Program-made: the position numbers and the translations under genes
Part shown: positions 23,924 through 33,300 of the stretch, one piece after another
How positions within the stretch are numbered: position 1 is the stretch's first letter
How the letters are laid out: every line of letters starts with the position of its first letter
NCBI GenBank assembly: GCA_002496385.1
Contig: DAJR01000014.1
Location: 15,812-58,376, forward strand
Length of the DNA stretch: 42,565 nt
Source: Methanomassiliicoccales archaeon UBA147
GTDB lineage: Archaea; Thermoplasmatota; Thermoplasmata; SG8-5
Reading direction: 5' to 3'
The notes under the pieces: model-generated
Database searches by the model: none
The model's input: the letters and a program-made list of their open reading frames with translations, nothing else
What the model was told of the DNA's origin: nothing

Positions 23924-25093
23924 TCACGCCAGCCTCTCGGCCTTTCCCCTGCCCATGTCCCGTTTCGGGCTGAGGAGTTCGTAAATCTCCTGGTCCATGG
24001 CCGGCTTTCCCTTCGCGATATGGCTTGCCAGGTTGTACCCGACCCCGGGGCCCATCATGAAACCCTGGCCGCACATCCCGATGCCCAGGAACATGTTGTC
24101 CACGCCGGGCGCTTTCCCGATTATGGGCACGCCGTCCGGCGTCATCGGGTACAGGCCGCGCCACAGCCTTCTGATGGTGAGGTTCTTCAGCCGGGGAATC
24201 AGGCTGACCAGGCGCCTTGCGAGTATGGGCATGAATTCCGACGTCTCCCTCCTGTCGGTGCCGAGTATCGGCTGGAGCGGGGTGTAGCAGAATATTATCT
24301 GGCCGCTCTCGACCTGTCCGAAATAGAAGTTTTTTGTCATGACATCCGACCCGGGGCGGATGTCCACCACCAGGGGAGGCAGGAACGGCTTTACGGGAGA
24401 GGTTATCCCGGCCTCGTGGCTGTCTGGAATCACTGGCATGCTGAAGCCAGCCATCTCGCATATCGCCGTGGCATTGGCTCCGGCTGCGTTCACGAATGTT
24501 TCCGCGGTGTAGGTGCCCCTGTCCGTTTCCACGCTTGCGACAGAGCCGTCCTTCATGCCCAGCTTCTTCACCGGCTCCCTGTACCTGAACTCCGCGCCGA
24601 GCTTTCTTGCCTCGCGGGTGAAGGATTCCGACGCCATCAGCGGGGACACCTGGCCGTCGTCGGGCGAGAGAGTCCCGCCCCTCAGGCCTTTCATGTTGAT
24701 GCCGGGAACGGCTTTCGCTATTCCGTTCGCATCTATCCAGTCGATGTTCAGGCCGAATTTTTTCTGTATCGGCAGCATGTCCCTCATGGTCTTCTCGTCT
24801 TTTTCGGTGTAGATCGGGAAGCAGTAGCCCCCGGGCTTCCATCCAATATCCGTGCCCGCTGTTTCCTTCCAGGCCGAGAAAATCTCCAGGCTCTTCTTGC
24901 ATATGGTTATCTTTGCAGGGTCGGAGTGAGTCGCGCGCACCCCGCCGATTGCGGCCTTGTTCTGCCCCTGGCCTGAAGAGGAGTATTGGTCGATGCACAG
25001 GACCTTCTTGCCTTCCTTCGCGAGGAAGTAAGCGGTCGGCGTGCCCACGCTTCCCGCGCCGATTATTACAACATCATACTGCTTGGCCATCAT
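23924..25093 (-). CDS. DAO-family FAD-dependent dehydrogenase/oxidase
   Basis: 389-residue flavoprotein of the D-amino-acid oxidase/sarcosine oxidase beta/HcnC superfamily. The dinucleotide-binding GAGSVG (12-17) follows VVIIGAG, and a family C-terminal FAD motif is seen in YPMTPDGVPIIGKAPGVDNMFLG and CGQGFMMGPGVG. It probably oxidises an amine or imino acid (proline, sarcosine, glycine, hydroxyproline) or a hydroxyacid, passing electrons to the partner flavoprotein encoded upstream, as in dye-linked proline dehydrogenase complexes of Thermococcales. Its ATG overlaps the upstream stop (ATGA) and has GGAGG 6 nt before. Last gene of the redox operon. Substrate not determinable. Confidence 0.85.
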   Translation of the reverse strand: MMAKQYDVVIIGAGSVGTPTAYFLAKEGKKVLCIDQYSSSGQGQNKAAIGGVRATHSDPAKITICKKSLEIFSAWKETAGTDIGWKPGGYCFPIYTEKDEKTMRDMLPIQKKFGLNIDWIDANGIAKAVPGINMKGLRGGTLSPDDGQVSPLMASESFTREARKLGAEFRYREPVKKLGMKDGSVASVETDRGTYTAETFVNAAGANATAICEMAGFSMPVIPDSHEAGITSPVKPFLPPLVVDIRPGSDVMTKNFYFGQVESGQIIFCYTPLQPILGTDRRETSEFMPILARRLVSLIPRLKNLTIRRLWRGLYPMTPDGVPIIGKAPGVDNMFLGIGMCGQGFMMGPGVGYNLASHIAKGKPAMDQEIYELLSPKRDMGRGKAERLA

Positions 25094-27171
25094 TCCTCAC
25101 CTCCTTCGATGAACGCGGACAGCGGCACTTCCTGGGTGAACGGCCTCTCGCTGTGTTGCTCGATAACTGCATCGCGGCCCAGCACCTGTTTGAAGATGCG
25201 CATGACCAGTTCGGTGCATGTCTTCCCGCCGCAGGGTCCCATGCCCACGCGGAGGGCGGCCTTCAGCGCGTTGAAGTCTGTGCATCCTGTCTCTTTTATG
25301 TAACTGGCAATCTCGCCTTTGGTGATCCGCTCGCACCGGCAGACTATGGTGTTATCGTCCTCCTCGGCGGTGGCGGGCGTGCCTGCGGGCGGCGGTCTGG
25401 TGTCGTACAGCCTGATGCCAGCAACCTTCTCCGCGTCTTTCGCGGGAACCTCGAGCAGGAGCAGTTCCCTCCGGTTCTGCCAGCCGGAACTTTTGATCGC
25501 CAGGACCTTCCCGGTGCCCACCTTGCCGCCCTCGAACCCCATCGTGTTGACGGTCTGGCCGGGCCTGACCGTGCCGGCCGGCATCTCCCAGGGCAATGTG
25601 ACGAGCGCGCTCTTCCCGGCCGGGTCGTAGCCTGTGTCCACCAGCGTGATGGCAAGGCCCGGGCAGATTGCCACGCACCTCGTGCAACCGACGCAGCCGC
25701 CCAGGAGTTGCGGGGTGCCTGTCATCTTCCCGTTGTCCGTGCGGATGGAGTCTTTCGGGCACACGGCAGTGCACGGATTGCAGGGTATCTCCTGGGTGCA
25801 GCGGATTACCGGGTAGACCCGCGACTTGGCCGGGTTGAGTATCTCCAGGTCATGGGTGGGACCGGGTTTTGCCCTGAGCATGTCAAGTATCTCGTACCAC
25901 TCCGCGGGTATTTCGACCTCATGACCCATGTCCCTGAGCATCTTCCTTCCGGTGATGTGGCCGCTGAATATCGCCGCTGAGGCTTCGGCTATCACGTCGG
26001 CATCGCCTGCGGCATAAACAGACATGTCGAACTCCCTGGCCTTCAGCAGAAGCTCGTTGACCGGGGCAAGGCCCACGGCGACTAGCAGGGTGTCCACGTC
26101 GAACGTCATCTCGGTGCCGGGAAGCGGCTTGAAATCGCTGTCGATTTTGGCTATCGTGACCTTCTCCAGCTTTCCGCTGCCCTCGGCCTTCAGAACAGTG
26201 TGGGATGTCCAGACAGGAATTCCGAGCCGGAGTATCTTGTCGAGGTGGACCTTGTAGCCACCGCATTTCGGAAGCGCCTCCACAAGACCCAGCACCTCAA
26301 TGCCGGCCTGCAGCGCATGGTAGGCGGCGATGAGACCAACATTGCCCCCGCCGACTATGAAGAGTTTCTTCGAGGCCCTCACCATGTCTCGGTTGACCAG
26401 CGTCTGGAACGCGCCCCCGCCGTACACGCCGGGGAGGTCGCATCCCGGGAATGCAAGGCTCTTCTCCCTGGCGCCGGCTGTTATCAGCAGATGCTTGGGT
26501 TTCACGAGGCAATAGCGGTTTCCTCTGAGAATGCCAACAAGTCCGTCGCAGAACACAGCGACAGCCGGAGAGCCGAGCCATACCTTGACGTTCTCCAGCT
26601 CGTCAATCTCCTCTGCCATAAGTGTCCCGATGTCCATGCCGCGCATTCCCGCGTTGCAGTCCCTCACCGAGCCGAAGAAGTTGTGGGTCTGAAGTCCCAG
26701 CTTCCCACCAACTTCCTGCTTGTCATCAGCAATGATTATCTTCAGGCCGGCCACAGCCAGTTCCGCGGCGGCTGAGAGGCCTGCCGGCCCCGCGCCCACA
26801 ATCAGGACGTCGGTCTCGACAGTCTCGGTCTCGCCGGGCATCGGCTGGCTGTCGTCGGCAGGGAGCTCGGGGAGCCCCTCAAGGTACCGGACGTCAATGC
26901 CCTCCCCGACCGGCGTGATGCAGGCTTTCCTGGGATGGCCGTTCACCAGGACAAGGCATTGGGCGCATTGCCCGTTGGCGCAGAAAATGCCCTGAGGCGC
27001 GCCGTCGCGGTGATGGGCGTTGAAGACCGAGATGCCGTTTGCCATCATGGCGCTCGAAATGGGCTCGCCCGGCTTTGCCTTGTAAAGCTTGCCGTTGAAC
27101 CTGAAACTGACGCTGGCCTTCGGCCCGGGAGCGAGTATCGGGTGACTGTCGATGCGTCTGTCAGCGGCCAT
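25090..27171 (-). CDS. HcnAB-like flavoprotein with 2Fe-2S, 4Fe-4S and BFD domains
   Basis: 693-residue electron-transfer flavoprotein. Domains in order: plant-type [2Fe-2S] (cysteines near 65, 70, 73, 85 in FCANGQCAQC and RKAC); FAD/NAD(P)-binding pyridine nucleotide oxidoreductase (GAGPAG about 127-132, second GGGNVG about 273); two [4Fe-4S] motifs (PCNPCTAVCPK, CVGCTRCVAICPG, about 465-510); C-terminal BFD-like [2Fe-2S] (VCRCERITKGEI and GPCGGKTC). It equals the alpha subunit of sarcosine oxidase/HcnA+HcnB/proline dehydrogenase alpha types with an added ferredoxin. ATG 27171 shares one base with the upstream TGA and has GGAGG 9 nt before; a TTG at 27174 is less likely. It should accept electrons from the DAO protein and pass them to the large fusion protein. 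Confidence 0.9.
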   Translation of the reverse strand: MAADRRIDSHPILAPGPKASVSFRFNGKLYKAKPGEPISSAMMANGISVFNAHHRDGAPQGIFCANGQCAQCLVLVNGHPRKACITPVGEGIDVRYLEGLPELPADDSQPMPGETETVETDVLIVGAGPAGLSAAAELAVAGLKIIIADDKQEVGGKLGLQTHNFFGSVRDCNAGMRGMDIGTLMAEEIDELENVKVWLGSPAVAVFCDGLVGILRGNRYCLVKPKHLLITAGAREKSLAFPGCDLPGVYGGGAFQTLVNRDMVRASKKLFIVGGGNVGLIAAYHALQAGIEVLGLVEALPKCGGYKVHLDKILRLGIPVWTSHTVLKAEGSGKLEKVTIAKIDSDFKPLPGTEMTFDVDTLLVAVGLAPVNELLLKAREFDMSVYAAGDADVIAEASAAIFSGHITGRKMLRDMGHEVEIPAEWYEILDMLRAKPGPTHDLEILNPAKSRVYPVIRCTQEIPCNPCTAVCPKDSIRTDNGKMTGTPQLLGGCVGCTRCVAICPGLAITLVDTGYDPAGKSALVTLPWEMPAGTVRPGQTVNTMGFEGGKVGTGKVLAIKSSGWQNRRELLLLEVPAKDAEKVAGIRLYDTRPPPAGTPATAEEDDNTIVCRCERITKGEIASYIKETGCTDFNALKAALRVGMGPCGGKTCTELVMRIFKQVLGRDAVIEQHSERPFTQEVPLSAFIEGGEE

Positions 27172-30100
27172 CAATCATCCCTCCTGAGCATTGATTCCAT
27201 GAAAGAATAGATGTCGGTGACCTTCACGGGGCTGGTCTTCCATCCTGCCAGGACGGAATTAAAATGAGCCGAGCAGCGGGTGGAGGCGGTGACAAGGGTC
27301 CCGATTCCGGCCTTCTCAACCTTTCTCAGCAGCTTCAGAGCCATATCCCGGGAACCGGATGTCACATCCCTCCAGCCTGTGTCGCCGCACTCACCCTCGA
27401 GTTTGGAGATGTTGAGCCCGGGCACCCTGGCAAGCAGAGCAAGACAATCTTCATCGAATTTGCCGCCCCCGGCGCATGCCCCGTGGAAGGCAACTGTCCC
27501 TTCCGTCTCGCGGAAGGCATCTTTGAGCTCTTTGGCCAGGACGGACGGGAGAGTTACCACCTTGCGGCCGAAGTCCACCCTTTCGAGCGCCTCGAAGCTC
27601 TTCGGGGTGGCTATCGCAACCGCTCTGGCCTGGCTTTCCCTGACGCGGTCCGCGATGGACTTGGAATAATCGCGGTACAGGCTGTCCATTCCCCAGTTCC
27701 GGAGGCTGGTCCCGGATGTGTGAACGCCTTTGGCAATCTCATATTTGACGTGGGTGGCTTCCAGCAGCCTGATGATGGAGTTCGGGATGTCGCTGTCCGT
27801 GATGCCGTATGCGCGGAATGCCGGTTCTGAGGTCAATATGCAGCCGAATGCCACAAGCAGCCTGTCATTGGCCCAGAATTGGACTGGCGAATCGGGTTGA
27901 GCCATGAGCACCTGCACAGCGTCAAGGGTCCTGCCCAGGCCGGGTTTGATCTGGGGAAGGGCGCCCGTTGCCGGCTTCAGAGCCTTCAGATCCGCAATGC
28001 CGATGAAAAAATCGCTCACATCATCTACCGAATCGATGTATGCTGCTCTGTTTGGGTTCAGGCCGATGGCATCCAGTATGTCTCTCGAAGAGCTCACCAC
28101 ATCCTGTCCCATCAGGGCACCCGGCAGGTAGTGGCAATCGCCTTCCTCGCATCCGACGACCGCTATGGCCCTGGCACCCATGGCCAGGGTTTCTGTGAGC
28201 AGCGAAGGGGACACCCTCCTCGTGCACTGCATCCTCACTTCCCAGGGCCAGGGTTCGGTCCTTGTGTTGCGCCGGTTCCACATGCATGTGAACCTCACTA
28301 CCCCGTTGTTCTCGGACGAGCATCTCACTGCCTCCCTCGCCCTGGGGAAGAGCGAACCATCGTCCATGAGGCCCATGAAAATTGCTCCTGTCGGGCAGGC
28401 GCTGGCACACGCGCCACAGCCCCTGCAGGATGCGGCATCTATGTAGGCGTATGAGTGGCCCTTGGGATCGAAAACCGTCCTGATGGCTTTGTACGGGCAG
28501 GCCTCCTCGCACTTCCCGCAGGATATGCAGAAATCTTTGTCCGCCCTGGCGAGCACCGGCTCGATGGAGACGCTGTGCCGATCGTCGCCGATGTCGATTT
28601 TCCAGTCAGATTCAGGATTTGCCAGGGCGTCATTTGCCACGCTGAACGGGACTTTCGCGATTGCTGTTTCGCCTGTCTCGACGACCGTCACGGCGGCATT
28701 CCTGTAATCACAGACAGCCAGGCACACGGAGCATTCTTCGCAGCTCCCGCACCTCCCGCACCTGAGGGCCTCGGTTATGGCAGTTCTCTCGTCCATGCCC
28801 AGCTCGACCTCGTCGAACGTGGACTGGCGCCTCTCCGCTGGGATGAGGCATGTCTCGCACCTGAGGGCCTCCGGGGGCCTGGGTGCCTCCACGACGAGCA
28901 TGGTCGTGGGCCGTCGCTGGGTAGGTGCGCCCAACAGGTAGCTCACAACCCCGGCGGCAGCCCTGTGGCCGCTACCAATCGCGTCGATTATCGTGAGCGG
29001 GCCCGTGGTGATGTCCCCGCAGGCGAATATTCCCTTCAGAGAGGTTTGGCCGTCGCTTCCCGCCGCAACGGTTCCGGTTTTCTCCAAAACAATGCCCGCC
29101 TCCGAAAGGCCAGCGGACTCGGGCTTCGAGCCTATGGCCATTATGACTGTGTCGCTCTGCAGGGTGAAGTGATCGTTGGGAATTGGAACGGACGAGCGCC
29201 TTCCGGATTTATCGGGTTCGCCCAATTTGGCGGACTGGAACTTGACCGACTTGGCGCGGCCTTTCTCCTGCATGACCTCCGCGGGGATTGCCAGGAACCT
29301 GAAAGCGATGCCTTCCTCCTTGGCAAGTTCTATCTCCTCGCGGTCTGCCGGCATTTCCGACTCGGTCCTGCGGTATGCGACCGTGACCTTCGCGCCGAGG
29401 CGGAGGGCGGTGCGGGCCGAGTCCAGCGCGGCATTGCCCCCGCCGATGACCACGACATTGCCGGTCATCGAGGCGATTCCCTTCTCGGAGACCTTCCTCA
29501 GGAAATCCAGGCAATCGAGGACGCCTTCCGACAGCTCGCCGGGAATCCCGGACAGCAGGGGGGTCTGGCACCCTGTCGCCAATATCACGGCTGAATAGCC
29601 CTGCACCAGCAATTTGGCCGGGTTCTTCACTTTCTTCCCCAGGGAAAATCCGACGCCCAGCGCCTCGATGTCCCTTATCTCGCTCCGGACGATGTTCTTG
29701 GGAAGTCGGAAGTCGGGTATGCCCCAAGACAATAGGCCGCCCGCCTCTTTAGCGCTGTCGAACACCATGACCCCGAACCCCTCCAGCGCAAGGTCGGATG
29801 CTGCGGTCAGCCCTGCAGGCCCTGCCCCGATGATGGCAATCTTCTGTGTATGTATTATCCCGGCCGGTGCCATTGGCTTCTTTCTGGAAAGTTCGTAGTC
29901 CGCTGCAAAACGCTTGAGGGCACGGATGGATACGGATGCGTCGATGTCCTTCCTGCCGCATTCAGCCTCGCAGGGATGTGTGCACACCCTTCCGCATATC
30001 CCGGGGAACGGATTGGCCAGCCTTACGACCTGGACGGCGTCCTCGTATTTCCTGTCTGCAATGAGATTGACATAGGCCTTGACGTCCACCCCGGCGGGGC

Positions 30101-30212
30101 ATGCTTCTTTGCACGGGGGCTGGGCCTCTGTATATATCGAGAAATCTCCCAATGGGCCGACAAGCCGGCCCTCGCCCTTCTCAATGTCCTGAAGCACAAC
30201 GCGTCTCGGCAT
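27171..30212 (-). CDS. GltD-ferredoxin-MvhD-CCG fusion redox protein
   Basis: 1013-residue multidomain oxidoreductase. An N-terminal GltD-type Fe-S domain (C34, C38, C73, C77, C81, C85) is followed by a GltD/NfnB-like FAD/NADPH module (GAGPAG about 129-134, VIGGGNAALDSA about 255). A cysteine-dense segment CGRCGSCEECSVC and two [4Fe-4S] ferredoxin motifs come next (CISCGKCEEACPYKAI, CRGCGACASACPTGAI). An MvhD/FlpD-like domain follows (CMWN, MQCTRRV, GCEEGDCHY; the second Cys of the usual CxWC is Asn). The C terminus is a HdrB/GlpC-like CCG domain in degenerate form (GAC, ECGDTG, RCSAHF). The combination suggests a NAD(P)H- and flavin-linked hub like those of heterodisulfide-reductase complexes. 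First gene of a three-gene coupled operon. Partners and direction of electron flow are inferred. Confidence 0.85.
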   Translation of the reverse strand: MPRRVVLQDIEKGEGRLVGPLGDFSIYTEAQPPCKEACPAGVDVKAYVNLIADRKYEDAVQVVRLANPFPGICGRVCTHPCEAECGRKDIDASVSIRALKRFAADYELSRKKPMAPAGIIHTQKIAIIGAGPAGLTAASDLALEGFGVMVFDSAKEAGGLLSWGIPDFRLPKNIVRSEIRDIEALGVGFSLGKKVKNPAKLLVQGYSAVILATGCQTPLLSGIPGELSEGVLDCLDFLRKVSEKGIASMTGNVVVIGGGNAALDSARTALRLGAKVTVAYRRTESEMPADREEIELAKEEGIAFRFLAIPAEVMQEKGRAKSVKFQSAKLGEPDKSGRRSSVPIPNDHFTLQSDTVIMAIGSKPESAGLSEAGIVLEKTGTVAAGSDGQTSLKGIFACGDITTGPLTIIDAIGSGHRAAAGVVSYLLGAPTQRRPTTMLVVEAPRPPEALRCETCLIPAERRQSTFDEVELGMDERTAITEALRCGRCGSCEECSVCLAVCDYRNAAVTVVETGETAIAKVPFSVANDALANPESDWKIDIGDDRHSVSIEPVLARADKDFCISCGKCEEACPYKAIRTVFDPKGHSYAYIDAASCRGCGACASACPTGAIFMGLMDDGSLFPRAREAVRCSSENNGVVRFTCMWNRRNTRTEPWPWEVRMQCTRRVSPSLLTETLAMGARAIAVVGCEEGDCHYLPGALMGQDVVSSSRDILDAIGLNPNRAAYIDSVDDVSDFFIGIADLKALKPATGALPQIKPGLGRTLDAVQVLMAQPDSPVQFWANDRLLVAFGCILTSEPAFRAYGITDSDIPNSIIRLLEATHVKYEIAKGVHTSGTSLRNWGMDSLYRDYSKSIADRVRESQARAVAIATPKSFEALERVDFGRKVVTLPSVLAKELKDAFRETEGTVAFHGACAGGGKFDEDCLALLARVPGLNISKLEGECGDTGWRDVTSGSRDMALKLLRKVEKAGIGTLVTASTRCSAHFNSVLAGWKTSPVKVTDIYSFMESMLRRDD

Positions 30213-30220
30213 TCCTTCAC

Positions 30221-30272
30221 ACCCCGGGTCCGTGAACCCGGAGGGAGAGTATTGAGCTGGTTTAAAATCTTA
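30221..30272 (-). promoter_or_regulatory. Promoter and leader hairpin of redox operon
   Basis: Minus-strand AGATTTTAAACC (30260-30271) is the likely TATA box, about 50 nt before ATG 30212. The leader contains CCGGGT/ACCCGG (30224-30229, 30236-30241), a 6-bp hairpin a few bases before the AAGGA that abuts the ATG. It may modulate translation. Nothing else is evident up to 30320. Confidence 0.4.
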
Positions 30273-30325
30273 TGTTCATGTTGTTTATCACATATAGAAT
30301 CATTTGATTGATAATAGTTAATCCT

Positions 30326-30381
30326 ATAGAACGAAAATGAAAAACAAAAGAGAGAAAAGGTGGGGAGCCGTTTGGCCCCCC
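30326..30381 (-). terminator. Hairpin and U-rich terminator of first surface-protein gene
   Basis: GGGGAGCC / GGCCCCCC (30362-30369, 30374-30381), an 8-bp stem with one G-U pair and a 4-nt loop. In the mRNA it is followed by U-rich CUUUUCUCUCUUUUGUUUUUC. The same layout ends the second surface-protein gene at 36201-36246. Confidence 0.65.
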
Positions 30382-30396
30382 ATTCTGTTTCGTGTT

Positions 30397-33300
30397 TTAC
30401 GGGCTCAGAGTCCAGGTCGTGTCGCTGGTCACGTGTATCCAGTAGGCATTGCCGTGTGTCATGTTGACCGTGCCGGGCACTGCATCCATTATGTACGGGC
30501 TTGCCGACTGCCATATTGACACGATATCTGCCACGCCAGGCAAGGGTTGGTTCGGGGTCGCGCTCGGATATCCCACCATGTTCCATCCGCTGTACAGGTT
30601 GATGACGACTTCGCCTGACGGGTAATATCCCGCAAGGCTCGTGGTCAGCATTTGGTCGCCGCCGTTGGCTATGAGATGCAGCCAAACGCCCATCGTGTTG
30701 TCCATCGTGGCCAGGTCATTGCTCGTCCCGCCCACACGGAAGATCTTCCAATGGTCCGCCATGTCCTGCGGGTTGTACCACCGTGCAACATCCCATGCGG
30801 TGAATCCGTCACCAATTATCGTGTCGTCCAGGATGTCCAGTATGTTGCCGCTGACTGCAATCGGGAACGAGACGAATACCCATTCTCCGGGCAGGTGTCC
30901 GCCCAGGTTGATGTCGTATGGCAGCTCAGGTTCGCCCGCCACAATGTTAATCCACACTGTTGCCGCAACGCCCCATCCCAGACCGGTGTTTCCCGGGCCG
31001 GATTCATGGCCCCTCATGTAGATGGTGTAATTGCCTGCGCCCCACAGGGAGGTGTCCAAGTTGTAGTTGAACTGCACCGTGGAGGTGCCCAGCCCCATGT
31101 CCCACATGACCGTGCCCATGCCTTCGCCCGGGTCCGTGTCCACGTAGAACTCTGCCCCGTCCAGCTTCGGGATGTTCTCCCATGTGGATGAGTCATCGTA
31201 CACCACCGCGAACAGGCTGACGCCCGCAGTTCCCTGGGTTATCTCGACGCCCGGCAGACTGTCCACCATTGCGGTCGTGACATCGGGTGCCAGGTTGAAC
31301 TTGCTTGCGACGCCGGTGGGTGTGCTTTCAGCATGGGCGTCCGCGGCCCTGACATAATACCAGATGTTGTTCACAATGTCGGCAGCCTCGCCGTAATGCC
31401 TGAACATATTGCTTCCGGCAGGGCTGGAGCCAAGGTAGTTGAACGGCCCCGCATAGGTTCCGGATGTCTCCTGGTCTGAGTAGTAGACATTGTACTGTAC
31501 CAGATCGTCGAACCCTGCGCCGTCGTCGCCCGAGAGGTCCCATACCACGTTGACAGTGGTGTTGACCGGGGAGATGGTCGTTGCCACATACAGCGAGTCT
31601 ATGTATATCGAGGTCGAGGCAGTGTCGCCTGTCCCTGATAGTGCGTCCTTGACCTGTATGTACATCGGCCCGTCGAACATCGCGGGTATGGGTGCCGTGT
31701 AAGTGGTGTATGTGGTCGAGGCCACGGAGATTATGTCAGTGTAGGGGCCTGCCAGGCTCGACGCGTATCCGATGTTGAACGCTTCGTCCACCGCGCTTGT
31801 CCTGGCATGGACCGCCAGAGTGTTGCTGATGGTATTCAGAGGCATGTTCTGCATCGTGTACCTGTGCGTCGCGAAGAATCCGCTCGGTGTGCCGCTGAGC
31901 AGGCAGTTGTCAACATACCAGTAGTCTATCTGGTACGAGTTGTCGGCCACGACCCATGCGACATAGAGCGTGGATGAGCCCACGTTCTCAGTTGCGTCAA
32001 GTACCTCGGTTACCAGTGCGGGTCCGACGTTTACCGTGCCGCTTGCCACCGACCATCCGGTGTTAGTCCATGTCAGCGCGTCCGTGCTCGTCTGCACCCT
32101 GAGAGTGCAACCGGCAGCGTACGTGTCCAGCAAGTGCCTGAACTGCAGTGTCAGGGTTGTGAAGCCGTTGGTGTCGAACGGACCCGCGTACAGCCTGCCG
32201 AAGCCACTGCCACTAGGCCCGTATGAGAAACGTGCCTCGGGCGCAGTGCCTCCCGCATTGGCCGTGCTGGATGAACCCCATGTGCCGGTGGTGCCTTCCA
32301 ACTGGATGTTCCATCCGGTTGGTGGGACCCCGCCGGCGAATGCCTCGTTGATGAAGGTCTGGCTTCCGAGCGACACCTCCGCAATCTGTTGGGCTGTGCC
32401 ATCCGGCACTATCGGGGTTGTGCGGGTGTAGTCACCGGTGACAGTACCCGTGACGGGGTTGTCTGCGGTCGCCACCTCGTTCTGGTTCGTGATGCCGATT
32501 ATCTCCTGCCAGTAGATGCTAATCGCGTCCACGTACACCGTGTCCTGGGCTGTGTCTGCGCCGTTATTGTCTATCACGTTGATGTAGAACTGCCCGCTCA
32601 TGACCGGTATCGCGGCGCTGTAGGTCGCCATGGTAGCGGAGTTCACGGTTATCGTCGGGGTGTACGGTCCGCCAAGTACGGTGGAGTATCCGAACGAGAA
32701 TGTGTCGTCAGCTCCCGAATTGGTTCTGGCTGTTACTGACAGTTCCATGACGGATGCGCCCGTCGGGACGTTCACTGTCCTCCATCTGTGCTCAAGGGAG
32801 TAAGAGTCCGGAATGGATGTGAATATTGTCACGTTGACATAGTCGGTCCGCACCCATCTGGCCTGTGCGCCGGGATCCACGACCCTGATTCCCAGGTAGA
32901 CATATCCGCCCGAATCCACGTAATCGGCCATTGTTCCGGCGGGGCTGCCCGTAAGCTGCAACGGTCCGCCGGCTGCGGGTGTGCCTGTGGCCAGCTGAAT
33001 CCATGTGGCTGCAGTGTCGTCCCATATGTACAGGGTTGCTGCGTTGGCCGCCTCGAAAGCTGACGCATCCCATAATGCGTCAATGTCGGCGATAGAGCCC
33101 TCGGCTTCGTTGATGTGGACGTGGTATCTCCAGTATTTTGCGTTTGCATTGTCATACTCCCACACGCTGCCATCGTCGATAACGGCGATGTTGCCGTACT
33201 CGGCCGCTGTGAGTTCAGTGTATCCGCCGGTTCCTGCCATGTCAAAGTTGGTTGCTGTGAAAGCGCCGTTGTTGACATTCTTTGCGTAGCCTTGCTTGTT

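Noticed and set aside
27171..30212. Evidence for methanogenesis from MvhD/Hdr-like domains
   Set aside because: Such domains are widespread in non-methanogens; no mcr, mtr or true hdrABC genes are in the window.
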